64,000 bases of DNA. Origin: Prorocentrum cordatum (taxonomy: Eukaryota; Sar; Dinophyceae; Prorocentrales; Prorocentraceae). The notes below the pieces were generated by a model. It saw only the letters and a list, made by a program, of their open reading frames with translations, ran no database searches and had not been told where the DNA came from. Positions 21,040 to 32,829 of this stretch are shown piece after piece. Position 1 is the stretch's first letter, and the number at the start of each line of letters is the position of its first letter. The DNA is taken from positions 590,688-654,687 of the forward strand of contig CAUYUJ010014604.1 of assembly GCA_963575745.1 (NCBI GenBank), in the 5' to 3' direction. The translations under genes were made by a program, and so were the position numbers.

Positions 21040-22340
21040 TTTCGGTGTTGCAACGAAGCGTAAAGCTTGAACGACCGAGTGGCACGAAGCGCCAGAGTGG
21101 ATGGGAACTTGCATACGCGCATGTCTTTCATCAGGGAACACCGCTGCAATGCCTCCACTTTTCGGCAAGTCTGTGGCCAACTCAGCCTCTTGTTGTGCGG
21201 ATGTAGTATCTGCCATCCGATTTGTCGATTTTGAGCAGGACGGGGCGTCGGAGCAGGGGTCGGATCAGGCGTCGGAGTGCAGAAGGGGGATCGCAGAACG
21301 TAGGACTTGAGCGTGGGAGACACATGCAACAATCATAGTAAGCGGAGTCTGAAGAGGCGTTGAAGAAACCTGATGAGGCCGAAGTGTCGATGTACAGAGA
21401 AACTGTTACCTCATGCAATTCCCGTCCAGACGCTTTGGTACCGTAGTCAGACTTCAAGTGGAGGTAGGATCGCAAATCGCCTTGGGAAGTTATGAGCAGG
21501 TGCGACCATATTCTTGCCCTGACAGTCGAGGCAACGAACCATGAAGCTTGAACAACCAAACGGCATTAAGTGCCAAAGTCGGTGGTACGAGCGCCTGGAT
21601 GGAGTTGTGCCCGAGAGCCTCGATGGCCTCCCAGGGCCCTCTCCACTCGTTCGGCGAGGTCTATGCCTGTCTTCAGATCTCGGTAGACTCGTTTTTTCAA
21701 TCCGAGCGTTTTTCTGCGATGTCGGCAAAACGGATCCAGGACGGAAGGCTGTCCCTGTGGAATGGGTCGGGAGTTCTGGGGCCGCGGATTGGAGGATCAC
21801 ATCGGTGGATGTCTGGGAGTGTGCCTCCCGCCTTGTCAGAGTCGTGGCCCAGGGCCTCGAGGGCCTCCCGGGGCCCTCCTCTTCTCGAGCGGCGGGGTCT
21901 GTGCATGTCCGCCGCCCCCGGCCCTTGCTCTGCCCAGGATCGGTGCGTTCAGACCCCCGACGTCACTTTATCTTGAGACGAAGTGGGCCCCCACGGGTCT
22001 CGACCCGCCCCCCAGGACTGGATTTGTTCATCCCGAGTCGGTTCTGTTACGGTGAAAGAGTTGCCAAACCTTTCCCATTGTGTTCTCTGTGTGTCCATGA
22101 CGCCAGCGGGGCTGGGTGAGGGCATGTCCGCCACCCAGGGCCCATGCCGGGCTGAGGATCGGTGGCATAGATGCCTCTCTGGCCAAACCGCGAGGGCGTA
22201 TCGCAGAAGTGGCCGGCCAGCCGCACCGGCCCCGACGGCGCCCACGATGGCTAGATTGTTTTTCCCAGCGCGCTCAGGATCCAGGCCCACCCATCACCAG
22301 GCATCCAACTCGGGGGCCGATTTACGGCGCGTACCTGGTG
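21040..22340. repeat. Spacer with ~235-bp imperfect tandem units
   Basis: Modules beginning near 21606, 21841 and less clearly 22085 share GCCTCGATGGCCTCCC / GGGCCCTC and CATGTCCGCC-type phrases. A 192-codon frame (21541-22119) runs through but repeats the same module, and I see no domain in it. 21040-21600 shows nothing recognisable. Confidence 0.45.
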
Positions 22341-22500
22341 CCGGACCAGCTTGCTCTTGGGCGTGGTGTGCAATGATCGTGTCCCCAGGGGATGCCGTTT
22401 TTATACACAACCCCTCTCCACGGTCTTGTGCCAGACCAGTTTGTTAGTAGGGGGTGTGTACAACAAGCGTGTCCCCTACCAACGCGTCGAACAAATCAAT
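22341..22500. repeat. Two ~90-bp direct repeats
   Basis: TGCCGGACCAGCTTGCT ... CGTGTCCCC (22340-22386) and TGCCAGACCAGTTTGTT ... CGTGTCCCC (22429-22476) are diverged copies. Confidence 0.6.
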
Positions 22501-22539
22501 ATGGGTTTGTTTCATAGTTCTCTTCCTCCAGTGGCCTTC

Positions 22540-22665
22540 AACGGGCCCCTAGACCATCAAAAAACGACACGGGATGACAAACCGGTCCAGGGTAAATGGG
22601 CCAGGCCTCTGAGGAGCTACGTTGTGACAATAATCACGACGTCGAATATCTGGGGACTTCTCCTG
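22540..22665 (+). repeat. Dispersed repeat B
   Basis: Contains CCCCTAGACCATCAAAAAAC, ACACGGGATGACAAACCGG and AGCTACGTTGTGACAATAAT, and ends near GTCGAATATCTGGGG. It aligns block by block with 29525-29650, and partly with 36830-36925 in reverse. Confidence 0.6.
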
Positions 22666-23064
22666 GAGCGCGTTCCGGCCAGACCCTCCCTGAGTGCCTA
22701 GAAGTGGAGAAGGAGGAGGATGATGAGGAGGAGGAGGAGGTATAGTGTAAACCCAAGAGTCATCAACGATGTTGGAATAAATCCTCCTTTCAAGCTCTCT
22801 CTATTCATAGGTCCCTACAACGGTTCATTTCTTCCATTGAAGGAACTGCCTCTTTGGAAGACAACCGTTTGAAGACTCTGAAGCATTCCAAAACATTGTT
22901 CTCGGGATTCCAACGCCACGGGTCAACCTGACTCTTGCGTCTTGACAATCCTGAATCGTGCCAGAACGCTGTTTCTGGGACTTCAACACAGCGAATCAAC
23001 ATAACTGTTGCACCCGCGCAATCCTGAATCCGTTCGAAATATCATTGCTGGCACATTGATGATG
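22666..23064. repeat. Spacer with two ~72-bp tandem units
   Basis: Two diverged units at about 22887-22958 and 22961-23030 each end in CAATCCTGAATC. The rest is GAG-rich or unassigned. Confidence 0.5.
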
Positions 23065-23217
23065 GGAATCCGTGGACCTCATGCACATGTTTAAAGCAAA
23101 TGTTCGCCGCGCTAAGGCGAGAACCACATTTTGAAAAGGAGCCGCCTTCATTCCGTGAAGCTTATGCACATTTTTAAAACAAATGCGCGCCGCGCTAAGG
23201 CGAGAACCACATTTTGA
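23065..23217. repeat. 83-bp tandem repeat, left part of split array
   Basis: About 1.9 units. Each contains CGCCGCGCTAAGGCGAGAAC followed by CACATTTTG. The same unit forms the array at 24808-25330. Confidence 0.8.
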
Positions 23218-23557
23218 TTATCCCAGTGCGACCCTACCTAGGAGTTGGAGCCTTTTGGAGTTGGAGCCTCTTCTCTCGCCCCGTTGCCTCTGCTTCTTGC
23301 CCCCGTCCGTCCTTTCGCGCCCTCTTCGCTTCCCCTCTCCTGGTTCGTTCTCGTCCCGCTTCCCATCGATCATCTCTGGAATGCGACGTTCAAGTATCAA
23401 GCGTGGCAATTTGCATTCTTGCCACACCCCGAGTAGTCGAGCACGACCGGCCGACACTGTGTGTGTCCCAGGCTTTGCGAAAGAAGAACATTAGTAGGAG
23501 CGGTAAACGCCGTCCTCCTCCTTCTCCTCATCGTCGTAGTTGTAGCAGTAGCGGTAG
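23218..23557. other. Spacer before the AGT microsatellite
   Basis: Unique sequence between the left array and the microsatellite. A frame from 23214 gives a short ordinary-looking peptide before poly-Ser, with no recognisable domain. Confidence 0.3.
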
Positions 23558-24075
<518 letters not shown>

Positions 24076-24380
24076 ACGCCAGAACCGCCGACGCCACGCC
24101 GTAAGTGATACAGCATTCCACATGGGTGTCATGTATATATAACATATATTTGCATATAGAGAAAGACATTTAGGACATGCGATGATACGTCGGGTTGCAT
24201 GTCTCCCGGCCGGTGCTATGTGCGAAATCTTCGTGAATCCTAAGGGCTCAAGCTGCCCCACTAAGGGCTCAAGATGGCCCACAGACGGACAACATGCATG
24301 GAACATACGTGCGCACACACACATATATATATATAAGTACATACACATATATCTATAGCAGCAGCAATAGTGGATGTTGT
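24076..24380. other. Spacer with short (AT/AC) runs
   Basis: AAGGGCTCAAG occurs twice (about 24240 and 24262). Short ACACAC / ATATAT runs lie at 24310-24355. No gene seen. Confidence 0.4.
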
Positions 24381-24590
24381 GCTACGCCATGCTATGCTAT
24401 GCCATGCCATGCTATGCCATGCTATGCTCTGTTATGCTATGCTATGCTACTATGCTATGCTATGCTGCGCAATGCTATGCTGGGCGAGGCTAGGCTAGGC
24501 TAGGCTATGCTATGCTATGCTATGCTATGCTGCGCTATACTATGCTGCGCTATGCTATGCTATGCTATGCTATGCTATGCTATGCTTTTG
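24381..24590. repeat. (CTATG)n pentanucleotide satellite
   Basis: About 40 imperfect copies of CTATG/CCATG, followed by a TTTTGC/TTTGCC-rich stretch to about 24640. Confidence 0.9.
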
Positions 24591-24807
24591 CTTTGCCTTC
24601 GCTTTTGCCTTCACTTTTGCCTTTGCTTTTGCTTGTGCTTGGCACCCAGGGAGCGCAACTGGGGGAACCGCGCGTTTGCTTTTACCTTTGCTGTTGCTTT
24701 TGCTTGGCTCCCAGGGGACTGGGGGAACCGCCCGGGACGGTTTGCACTGCCCGGCCCCGTTAAGCCAAGCGAGTAAGAACCCTTCTAGGCAGAGCCTAGC
24801 TAGGGAA
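24591..24807. other. Short spacer with CCCAGG...GGGGGAACCGC duplicate
   Basis: CACCCAGGGAGCGCAACTGG and CTCCCAGGGGACTGGGGGAA are two versions of one phrase, about 65 bp apart. No gene. Confidence 0.4.
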
Positions 24808-25330
24808 AAACGACCCGCCCTCAATCCGTGAAGCTCTGGCACATTTTTAGAGAACGATTGTGCGCCGCGCCGCGCTAAGGCGAGACCACATTTTGAAACG
24901 ACCCACCCTCAATCCGTGAAACACTTGCAATTTTAAAAACGAGAGTGCGACGCGCTGAAGCGAGAGCCACGTTTTGAAAACCACCTGCTCTCAATACGTG
25001 AAACTTCTGTAAGTTTTCAAAGCGTATGTGCGCCGCGTGTAGGTGAGAGCTACATTTTGAAAACGACCCGCCCTCAATCCGTGAAACTTTTGCACATTTT
25101 GAAAAACGAATGTGCGCCGCGCTGAGGCGAGGGCCACACTCGGAAAACGGCCCGCCCTCTATCCGTTAAGCTGTTGAATTCTGTTTAAACGAATTTGCGC
25201 CGCGCTAAGGCGAGAGCTACATGTTGAAGACAACCCGCCCTCCCATCTGTGAAACTGTTGCCAATGTTCAGCTTCAGAGTCATACGTGGTGAGGAAGTAT
25301 CAGGCGAAACGCCCGGCCCGCCCTCAAAAC
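24808..25330. repeat. 83-bp tandem repeat, right part of split array
   Basis: Six units start near 24808, 24899, 24981, 25065, 25148 and 25231, with a seventh partial unit near 25314. Each begins with a CGACCCGCCCTCAATCCGTG-like block and contains GCGCCGCGCTAAGGCGAG followed by a CACATTTTGAAA-like block. Confidence 0.85.
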
Positions 25331-25377
25331 TGGCCTCGGGGTGCAACAGGGGGAAGTTATTTGTAAGGAAAATAATG

Positions 25378-25525
25378 TGGAGGAGGAAGGGGAGGAAAAG
25401 GAGGAGGATGATGAGGAGGAGGAGGCGGAGGCGGAGGCCGAGGCGGAGGAGGAAGAGGAGGATCCTCCTCTCCCCCCCCTCGTCCTGCTCCTCCTCCTCC
25501 TCCTCCTCCTCCTCCCTTTTCTCCT
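25378..25525. repeat. Purine/pyrimidine inverted repeat centred on GGATCC
   Basis: A GAGGAG-rich run (25378-25460) is followed by its pyrimidine complement CCTCCT (25463-25520), meeting at AGGAGGATCCTCCT. It could fold into a long imperfect hairpin. Confidence 0.75.
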
Positions 25526-26767
25526 CCCCAGGGCTTGACACCTGGTCTCATGGTATCATGCCACGCTCGCTCTGGGGCACACTGTCAGGAATTGTGGTGG
25601 TCGTGCAGGAATGGGAAGGCGGCCGTTTCTTTTCGCGGTCCAGGCGAGGCTGTGCCATGTGGCTTGGAAGTCCCACTTTGGCCCACGGTTGGCAGGGGTT
25701 TCATTCCCTTGTATCCGCTTGCAGCGAGGTCCGAACCTTGGCCCACTGCACTGGCGTCAGCTGCACCCCGATCGTGCGTTTCCGAGGAGTGGCAGTGCTA
25801 TGTGGCACGGAAGTTCCGTGGGGCCTGGTGCCTACTCCCGGGCGGGGTCCTCGGGTTAGAGCATGCGCAGGATAAGCTCACCCAGTTACAGTGCAGACCC
25901 CGCTTGGACGTGCTCGTCGGCTGTTCCCCCAAGCTGGTCCTGCTGCTTTTTGAGCATACGGCTTAAAGCCATAAACAGGTGAACCATGCCAGCGCAGCCC
26001 CCGCCTGGCAGTGTCCTTGCTTACGCTCTGGACGCGGTGTGCGATCGCCATCGTTGCGCAAACGGAAGTCTACCCGCGCCTCGAGTCGTGCCGGGGGTAG
26101 GCAGGATGAGCTTGCGCAGCGGGCGCCTCGACGCTTCGCGCCCCAAGGAAGCATGTGGCACCCCCGTGGGCTGCTGCTCGCGCGACGGGCGCCCTCTCTT
26201 GTCTTGAAGCGGTGATCTCAAGGTGCAAAATCAGGAAGCGCTGAGACGGCGGTCAAGAACTTTGGCTTAGTGTGTCGCGCCGCCAGTTCCACCACGCTTT
26301 GGCTCGACACGCTATCCACGTCCAAGTCCCCAAGCGTCAACATCCCGAGCCGTTCCGAGCCCTCCGCCCCGCAGAGCGGAGCCACACGCTATCAGCTCAC
26401 ATGGCATGGCGTGTCGCCGGGCCGCCGCCGCGACACCCTATGCAAAAGTTCCTCACCGTAGGTTCGCCAGTGGGGCTCATCAGTTCGCCTTGAGCCGCAG
26501 ATGGCGGCAGTGCGCGAGCGATCTGCAGTCAAGATGCGGTGGCCACGAGGTCTGGCTCCACGTGTCCTTTTGCCTTGGGCCGCCTGAGCGGGGCCTGGGT
26601 AGACGGGGTCGGTGGACCCCGCACCGCATCGCCGACGCATCGGCGATGCGGAGCGATCCAGATCATGACGTTCTCCATCCTGACCTCGCCGATGAACCGC
26701 ATCGGTGATCTGGTGCGATCCTCCGGCACCATCTGCTTGGGCCCCATCTGAGAGACGGAAGAAAACG
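25526..26767. other. Unassigned region with an internal ~150-bp repeat
   Basis: A 143-codon frame (25535-25966) is open and contains two related segments (GEAVPCGLEVPLWP and EEWQCYVARKFRGAW). No domain was recognised and no start is favoured. 25970-26767 shows no convincing gene; overlapping frames on both strands reflect GC content. Confidence 0.3.
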
Positions 26768-26915
26768 GGTTCGACTGCGCTGACATTCGCGCGCAAGCTT
26801 CCCGCGTAAGGTCGCGCGTGAGCGCTCCTCTTCTCCATGCGGCGTGCCACGCTAGCGGCCCGCTTAAGCCGCGGCGGAATCTCGACGTGTCTTCTCGCGT
26901 GAGACCCGCTTACTT
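26768..26915. repeat. Dispersed repeat C, second copy
   Basis: Aligns with 15565-15735: AAAACGGGTTCGACTGCG, GTAAGGTCGCGCGTGAGCGC, a GCGGCGTGCCACGCT-like block and CGTGTCTTCTCGCG in the same order. Confidence 0.6.
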
Positions 26916-27330
26916 TTTGCGGACTGCCGATCCCGTCTGATCCGCCCTCCTGCTGGGCAGCGAGGGCGCGCCCCATCGAGGCGCGCCCCTGCACGACGAG
27001 GCGGCGTCTCGCCTGGGCGCGCGGCTGCGCCGGCTGCTGGGCCTGGCGCTCCACCCTGACACCCCCCGACGACGGCGGCGACGGCGGTGACGGCGGCGTC
27101 GGCGACTGCTGCGGCGGCGGCGGTGGCGATGGCTGTGACTGCTGCGGTGGCCACGAACCGCGACGGCGACGGCTGCGGCGGTCGGCGGCGGCGGCGGCGG
27201 CGGCTGGCGGCGGCGGCGATTGACGGCAGCGCCGACTGGCGGCGGCAGCTGGGTCTGTCACCGTCCCCGCGGCCGCCGCCAGAGTCCTTGGCAGGGCCCG
27301 CGGCCGCAGGGTTGCTGCCAGGCGCGGGGG
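26916..27330. repeat. (GGC)n-rich low complexity
   Basis: GGCGGC and GACGGC runs dominate 27060-27260. Ala/Arg/Pro ORFs appear on both strands. Confidence 0.7.
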
Positions 27331-28930
27331 CGCAACGGATCACGAGCGGCGGACCTGTCGATGATTCTTACGACGTGGGTTAGCGCCAACCTCTTCTGCC
27401 AGCGCCATTGCTCTGCCTAGCCGCCGACGCGAAAAAATGTGTTAGCGCCGGCGTGTGCTCGGCCGACCACCTCTCGGTGATCAGTGTGTTTAGTCCGTTG
27501 AGCTCCACAGACAGCACGCAGCCTGCGTCGGCCGTGATTGTACCGCCTGCGCCAACACGCTGGCGCCAACAGACGACGATCCACACATCCTATCCGAAGA
27601 TGCTCTCAGGATGACCCCAAGACGCTGCGACTCTAAAGCCATACGTCTTCTATTTTCGTTTTCCCATTTCCTTGCCTCTCAGAAAGCACCCACAGAGTCC
27701 AACATGAACCAGAGCCTACCCCAGCACGCGCCAGTGCAGTCCAAAATGGGCCCCTTACTACAGGTCCCCAGTTAAAACAACTGCCGCTGAAACGACCCGC
27801 CGGCGCAGCATCTTGCAAAGCGGCCCCCCTGGATGCAAGGCAGCTCTGCGCGGACGCCTCGAGCGGAACGTGTCCACGCGACCGCGTGATCGCGCTCGGC
27901 CTCCAGATCGCGAGGGCATGGATATTATTGGGTCACATGATCCTCCGAATGGATTGCGGACGGCCTTATGGACACGTGCTCGGAGCACCGTGGGACAGGT
28001 GTGGGCATTTTGTGACCGCCACGGGTCCTTGATCTAGTTTGGCTCATCTTGGGCCGTCCTTGGCTCGTATAGTGCAGTGTTTGACTCGTCTCGGGGACCA
28101 CGCGGGCTCATTTTGGGCTGTCTTGGGCTGTCCTGGGGCCGTCGGTTGGGAGATATCGGGCTTGCGCTCACGTCTTGAGTACATCGGTGCTCACTTTTGC
28201 AGGCCGTCCTGTCGACGGGGTTGGCAAGTGCGGCCGTGACGGGCTCTGCCCTCACTGGTGGCCCACATCCATCCCAAGAAAGCAGATGCTAGTTTCGCCG
28301 AGTGTCGTTTCATCACTCGTGATGGTCATGCCGCCCGTTCATGGAAATTTCGGGTTGCAGGGGGATGTTGCCATTAGAAGGGTCTGCCGCGCCGTGGCGC
28401 CTGCATGCACTATGAGCGGGATGTGCGGCTCGTGCGGGTTCGGGCATGTGTTGTCCAGGGTCTCTGAATTCGAAGGTGAATTCGCATGACATTGAGATGT
28501 ACCAGAAGTGTTCGCTGTAGCGTGGGCAAGGGGGATCCAGTCAAGGCGCACGCCATGGCGTGTGTCAGACCCCCACCCTGTGGCGAGTCTTAGAGCGCTT
28601 TCCGTCCATTTGCCGTCATGACGGCACCACGGGGTCGAGACTCCCGAGCTCTCGACCCCGCCTTCTCGTGAGGCCTTCAACTGAAGCAGAACCCCACGGG
28701 GCCCCGGAGCTCTCGACCCCGTCCCAGGGACCAGTTTTCCGTCATGGATCGCTTTTGGACAGCCCCAGAGCCAGCGCCCGAAAGCGGCCCTGGAGGCCGA
28801 AGAGGGAAGAACACATGATCTGCAATTCTTTCTGTTGGCCAAGACGAGGGAGGTCGGGGCTGCGGCCGAAAGCCAGACGACAGGCCTTCCGTCACCTTGC
28901 CGCGGCCAGGCGCGGGAAGGCGCAGGGAGA
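27331..28930. other. 1.6 kb without a recognisable gene; one 11-bp-stem hairpin
   Basis: CGGGGTCGAGA (28630-28640) pairs exactly with TCTCGACCCCG (28650-28660) across a 9-bp loop. The word GGGTCGAGAGCTC recurs near 28715 (inverse), 40268 and 40305. Otherwise nothing coding is supported. Confidence 0.4.
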
Positions 28931-29104
28931 CCCTGAGATCCGACCTGGCGAAAGATTGCCACATCGCGAAAACTTAGGACCACAGGCCTAGACCCCACTT
29001 TTCTGCGCCCTTTTTCCAGCCAGAGCGATGTGCGAGGGCCCCCCGGGGCCCGAAGCCCGGCGAAAACGCCCTCTGTGACAACATCGCAAGGCCAGGATCC
29101 CAGA
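28931..29104 (-). repeat. Dispersed repeat A, minus strand
   Basis: 174 bp from CCCTGAGATCCGACC to the CCAGGATCCCAG end. On the minus strand it carries CACATCGCTCTGGCTGGAAA and GGGGTCTAGGCCTGTGGT like the other copies. Confidence 0.6.
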
Positions 29105-29524
29105 GTCGGGCGGCCTCAACGCCAGGCCTCTGGCGGCCGGCGGCCTCGGGGCCAGGCCTACGGCGGCCTCGGAGGCGGCCTCTCAAGAGGCGGCCGCGGG
29201 GATCCGTTGAGGTTGAGGCCGCCTCGGGGCGGCCCCTCGGCGGCCCGGCCGAGGCCTGGGCCGGGGCGGGCGGAGACCGGCCGCGCGCGGGGCGAGCGTG
29301 CGCCGCGGCGGCGCGCTGCGGCGGCGCGCCGCGCGTGCACGCGCGGGCTGCGGCGGCGCGCGGGCCCCCCTGAGGCGGGGCTCTCTGTGGCCCTGCGGGC
29401 GCAGGCCTGGGCGGCCCACGCAGAGGCGCGCGCCCGCGCGCGCGCGCGCCTCCAGGCACCGCTGGCATCCGCGCGGTGTGAGCCCCAGCGCGGCGATAGA
29501 GGCCCTTTGGTAATTTTCGGCTCC
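29105..29524. other. GC-extreme spacer
   Basis: Very GC-rich (GGCCTCGG, GCGCGCGC runs). Open frames on both strands are compositional. Confidence 0.5.
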
Positions 29525-29650
29525 CGGGGGCCCTTCACCAGGCCCTGGATCCATCAGGACATGACCCGGGACGAAGACCCAGACCAGGGGAAAAGGTCCA
29601 GACCTGTGGGGAGCCACGTTGTGAAAACAGAACGGCGTCGGATATCTGGG
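29525..29650 (+). repeat. Dispersed repeat B
   Basis: Aligns with 22540-22665: CCTGGATCCATCAGGACATG, CCGGGACGAAGACCCAGACC, AGCCACGTTGTGAAAACAGA and GTCGGATATCTGGG. Confidence 0.6.
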
Positions 29651-30654
29651 TAAGTGGCACCCGCGCGCCCATGGGGCTTCCCCGCAGGGCTGCTGGCCAG
29701 CTGGCCAGTTGGCTGCGGGAGCTGTGCACTTTTGCACGCCGGCCCTGTGGAGAGTCTGTTTAACGGTCCAGCCGATCCAGCTCGATCTCGAGTTCGCTGG
29801 GTTCGATCCGATTCGGTTTCGATTTGCCAGCGATCCGAAGCGGCCTGATGCCGATGCTCGCGTGGCTCTTTTGCGAGCCCCGATACGATTTTGACACCGT
29901 GTCGATGCAGACAGGTCCGACACACATGCCGATTCGGTCCGGTGCTCCGATCCGATGCTGACTGATCCTGCCCTGGCCATGCCCAAATTGGCCGTGGGAT
30001 CGGTGCGTATGCCTTCCTGGCCAGGCTGGGAGGGCGTGTACACCGATCCCAGGTTCAGGATGGGCCTGGGCAGGGTGGTCGTGTATGTGTGTAGTTGGCG
30101 CCCTCCTCGAGAGTGGGTGCCCCTCGTCGTCACAGCGGGGCGCGGCTCGACGAAATCTGAGGTCCAGCGTGGCGGACACAAGCACAGCATCGTGAAAGAT
30201 CACGACTGGATTTCTCGACGTCATCTTTTGGCGGCATCTGTTGAATAGGATCGGTCCGTGAGGGTATGCCCGAGACTGGGCGAGACCGCCGGGCTTGAAA
30301 GATTGCGACGCCCGGATCTCAGGGGAGCAGTGAGAAGCAAGCCGGGGACGGGTGCGGGGGCCGATCTCGGACAGATTTCGGAGAAGAGCAACAGGAGTAT
30401 ACAGTAGGCGGATCAATTCATGAAGAAGGCGGCCTGCCAGCACGCGCCCCTATGAGATCTTGATGTTCCCCGATGGTACCAGGAACCCGCGGATTTCTCT
30501 GAACTCAGGGGCGGCCTCCGAAGTGCTTCGCTTGAACAAACAAGTGCCTTTGTATTCTTTCCTGGCACGTACCGTATGTCTCCTACGCACTGCTTGGTCT
30601 AAGTAACTGGCCAGTTGTGGCGGGGTCTGGACCAGCGCCGCCCTCTGGGGTTGC
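29651..30654. other. Unassigned spacer
   Basis: CGATCCGATT-like words recur at 29770-29960. A repeat A end (GCGACGCCCGGATCTCAGGG) is at 30305-30324. No gene was recognised on either strand. Confidence 0.35.
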
Positions 30655-30840
30655 AGACACTGTGGCCGCTGTCGCTGGGTTTGGACGTGCGTATGGACGT
30701 GGGCTTGGACGCGCGTCTGGACGTGCGTTTGGACGTGGGTTTGAGCGTGGATTTGGGCGTGGGCTTGGGAGTGGGTTTGGACGTGGGTTTGGGCGTGGCT
30801 TGGGTTTAGGCGTGGTTTTGGACGTCGGTGTGAACATTGA
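30655..30840. repeat. 12-bp minisatellite (GTTTGGACGTGG)n
   Basis: Roughly fifteen imperfect 12-bp units such as GTTTGGACGTGG, GGCTTGGACGCG and GTTTGGGCGTGG. Confidence 0.85.
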
Positions 30841-31325
30841 TTTTGGACGCAGGTTCGGGCTTCACACCTGCAGGATTCCACAATGGGTTCCACACATACA
30901 TATGGTTCTGGACACACAGGGTTCACACCTACATAGGGTCCCCACCACACACAGGGTTCCACACACGATGGGTTCCACACATAGGGTTCCGCACACACAC
31001 ACACACACGCGCACACGCACACGCACTGAAAGCTCTACACTCATTCAGTTCCACTCGCATGGGGTCCTACACGCACGCACACAGAGTTCCACACTTGTTG
31101 CACGAATTGAATGATTTTGCATTCACGCGCTGACATCATATCTACTGTAGGTTCCTTCTGGGGAGCTCATGCACGAATGGGGCGCGGTTCAGCGCGGCGC
31201 TGACCATAAACGGCACACGCGGCTCTTCTGCAGTCCTGGCTCGAATAGTTTGCGATCGATTTTGCCCGACACATCTCGCCTCCGCTGGCTTCCCAGCGCC
31301 CAGCGCATTGTACGCTCGCTGAAGG
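30841..31325. repeat. GGTTCCACACA repeats, (CA)n, and mdh 5' flank
   Basis: 30870-31100 repeats GGGTTCCACACA with spacing of 15-40 bp and includes a pure (CA)n run at 30990-31010. 31110-31325 is ordinary sequence leading to the malate dehydrogenase ATG. No promoter motif or spliced leader was seen there. Confidence 0.6.
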
Positions 31326-32324
31326 ATGTCGACCGAGGGTGGCTTCAAGGTGGCGGTGGTCGGTGGCGCTGGTGGCATCGGCCAGCCTCTGGCGCTTCTC
31401 ATGTCCTTGGACCCCAAGGTCAGCGAGCTGGTCATTATCGACCTCAACGTCGCCATGGTGCCCGCGGCCGGCGTCGCCAAGGACCTCTCGCACCTGGAGG
31501 GTAAGTGCAAGGTGGTCTCCTTGACGCTGGAAGTGAACGTGGACAAGGCCATCGACAAGGCCGGCGACGTCCTGACGGGCTGCGACCTCGTCCTGGTACC
31601 CGCCGGCATGCCCAGGAAGCCGGGCCAGGACCGCAAGGACCTGCTGAAGGTCAACGCCGACATCGCAAAGGGCACCGTTGAGGCGGTCGCCAAGCATGCC
31701 CCGAAGGCCGTAGTTGCCCTCATAGTCAATCCGGTGAACTCCGTTGTGCCCGCCATGTGCGCGCTCTGGGAGAAGGCTGGCCTCGACCCCTGCAAGATCG
31801 TGGGGGTCACCACTCTGGACGTGGTGCGCGCGAACAAGTTCGTGACCGAGATCACGGGCAAGCCAGCGGAGATTCCTGTCATTGGTGGTCACGCGGGTAC
31901 GACGATCTTGCCGCTGTTCTCCCAGGACCCAGCCGGCAGGCTAATCCCTGCCGATCAGATCCCAGATTTGGACAGGAGAGTTCAGGATGCTGGCACAGAA
32001 GTTGTCAAGGAGAAGAACGGCAAGGGCAGCGCGACGCTGTCCATGGCCTACGCGGGCGCGCGCCTGGGCAAGGCGGTGCTGATGGGCCTCGCGGGCAAGC
32101 CGACGACGGAGTGCGCGTACGTGAAGTCGTCGGTGCACGGTGACCTCTCGTTCTTCGCCTCTACGGTGACGTTCGGGAGGAACGGCGTCGAGAAGATCCA
32201 CCCCGTCCCAGGATCGCTGTCCGAGCACGAGAGGAGACGCCTCGAGGAGATGACGCCGGTCCTCAAGGAGGAGATCGATGCCGGTCTGGAGTACGCCAAG
32301 GGCGTGCAGTTCTCGAAGCTCTAG
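31326..32324 (+). CDS. mdh: NAD-dependent malate dehydrogenase
   Basis: A 332-residue, intronless, undamaged enzyme that interconverts malate and oxaloacetate with NAD. It has the nucleotide-binding loop GGAGGIGQP (13-21), the NAD-selecting Asp39 at the end of strand 2 (VIIDL), the mobile-loop arginines in VPAGMPRKPGQDR (Arg97, Arg103), NPVNS (135-139), LDVVRA with Asp165 and Arg168, and GGHAG with catalytic His189. Late motifs SATLSMAYAGARLG and SFFAS are present. Length and motif order fit the bacterial/mitochondrial/glyoxysomal type of MDH rather than the cytosolic LDH-like type. The ATG at 31326 is chosen because the Rossmann strand begins six residues later, leaving no room for a targeting peptide; a cytosolic location is inferred. 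Strong third-position G/C preference and complete motifs suggest a working gene. The neighbours are repeats only. Confidence 0.95.
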   Translation: MSTEGGFKVAVVGGAGGIGQPLALLMSLDPKVSELVIIDLNVAMVPAAGVAKDLSHLEGKCKVVSLTLEVNVDKAIDKAGDVLTGCDLVLVPAGMPRKPGQDRKDLLKVNADIAKGTVEAVAKHAPKAVVALIVNPVNSVVPAMCALWEKAGLDPCKIVGVTTLDVVRANKFVTEITGKPAEIPVIGGHAGTTILPLFSQDPAGRLIPADQIPDLDRRVQDAGTEVVKEKNGKGSATLSMAYAGARLGKAVLMGLAGKPTTECAYVKSSVHGDLSFFASTVTFGRNGVEKIHPVPGSLSEHERRRLEEMTPVLKEEIDAGLEYAKGVQFSKL

Positions 32325-32829
32325 AGCAGCGCGCACGCCTTGTGTGCAGCCGGTGCCGCGGGGCAGTTTTGCGCCCTCTCGGAGAGAGCCGGCAGCGGCC
32401 GAGCGAGTCGTCCGTTGCAGGCTGTTCGGGCTGTTGGCGAGGATGGTAGCGACGCTCCGTTTTGCAAGTCTCACCTTTCTTACAGGTGCCGGCATTCTTT
32501 GGTTTCGGCCAGGCTCCTTTTTGCTGGGCAGCGAACTTTTGCGGGGGGGGGGACTCTTGGGCCTGTATGCTATGCGGTGCCCTTTCGCCTTTCGGATGTT
32601 CAACTAGGGTTAGGCGAGTCTTCAACGTCTCAGGATCAGACTCCTGTCGACTCCGCGCGGCTGGTTTCGGCATCGTGGCCAGTTGGGGTGTGTGCATTTG
32701 TGATGTCGCGCGCTGTAGATTGGTTGCCGCCAGCGGATCAGAAACACCCAGCGGTCGAGCTGCACTCCAAACGCCGTCTCTGGTCCGGGAGGATGGTGCA
32801 GGGAGCGTGTTCGGGGGTTGCGAAAGGTG
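32325..32829. other. mdh 3' flank and spacer
   Basis: GC-rich trailer without a poly(A) signal I can assign. 32480-32620 is less GC-rich with a G9 run near 32545. No other gene was recognised. Confidence 0.4.

Noticed and set aside
21541-22119. 192-codon ORF as a gene
   Set aside because: It repeats the ~235-bp DNA module, contains no domain, and competing frames are equally long.
31142-31892. Minus-strand ORFs of 240 codons opposite mdh
   Set aside because: Shadow frames of a GC3-biased gene; the plus strand holds all enzyme motifs.
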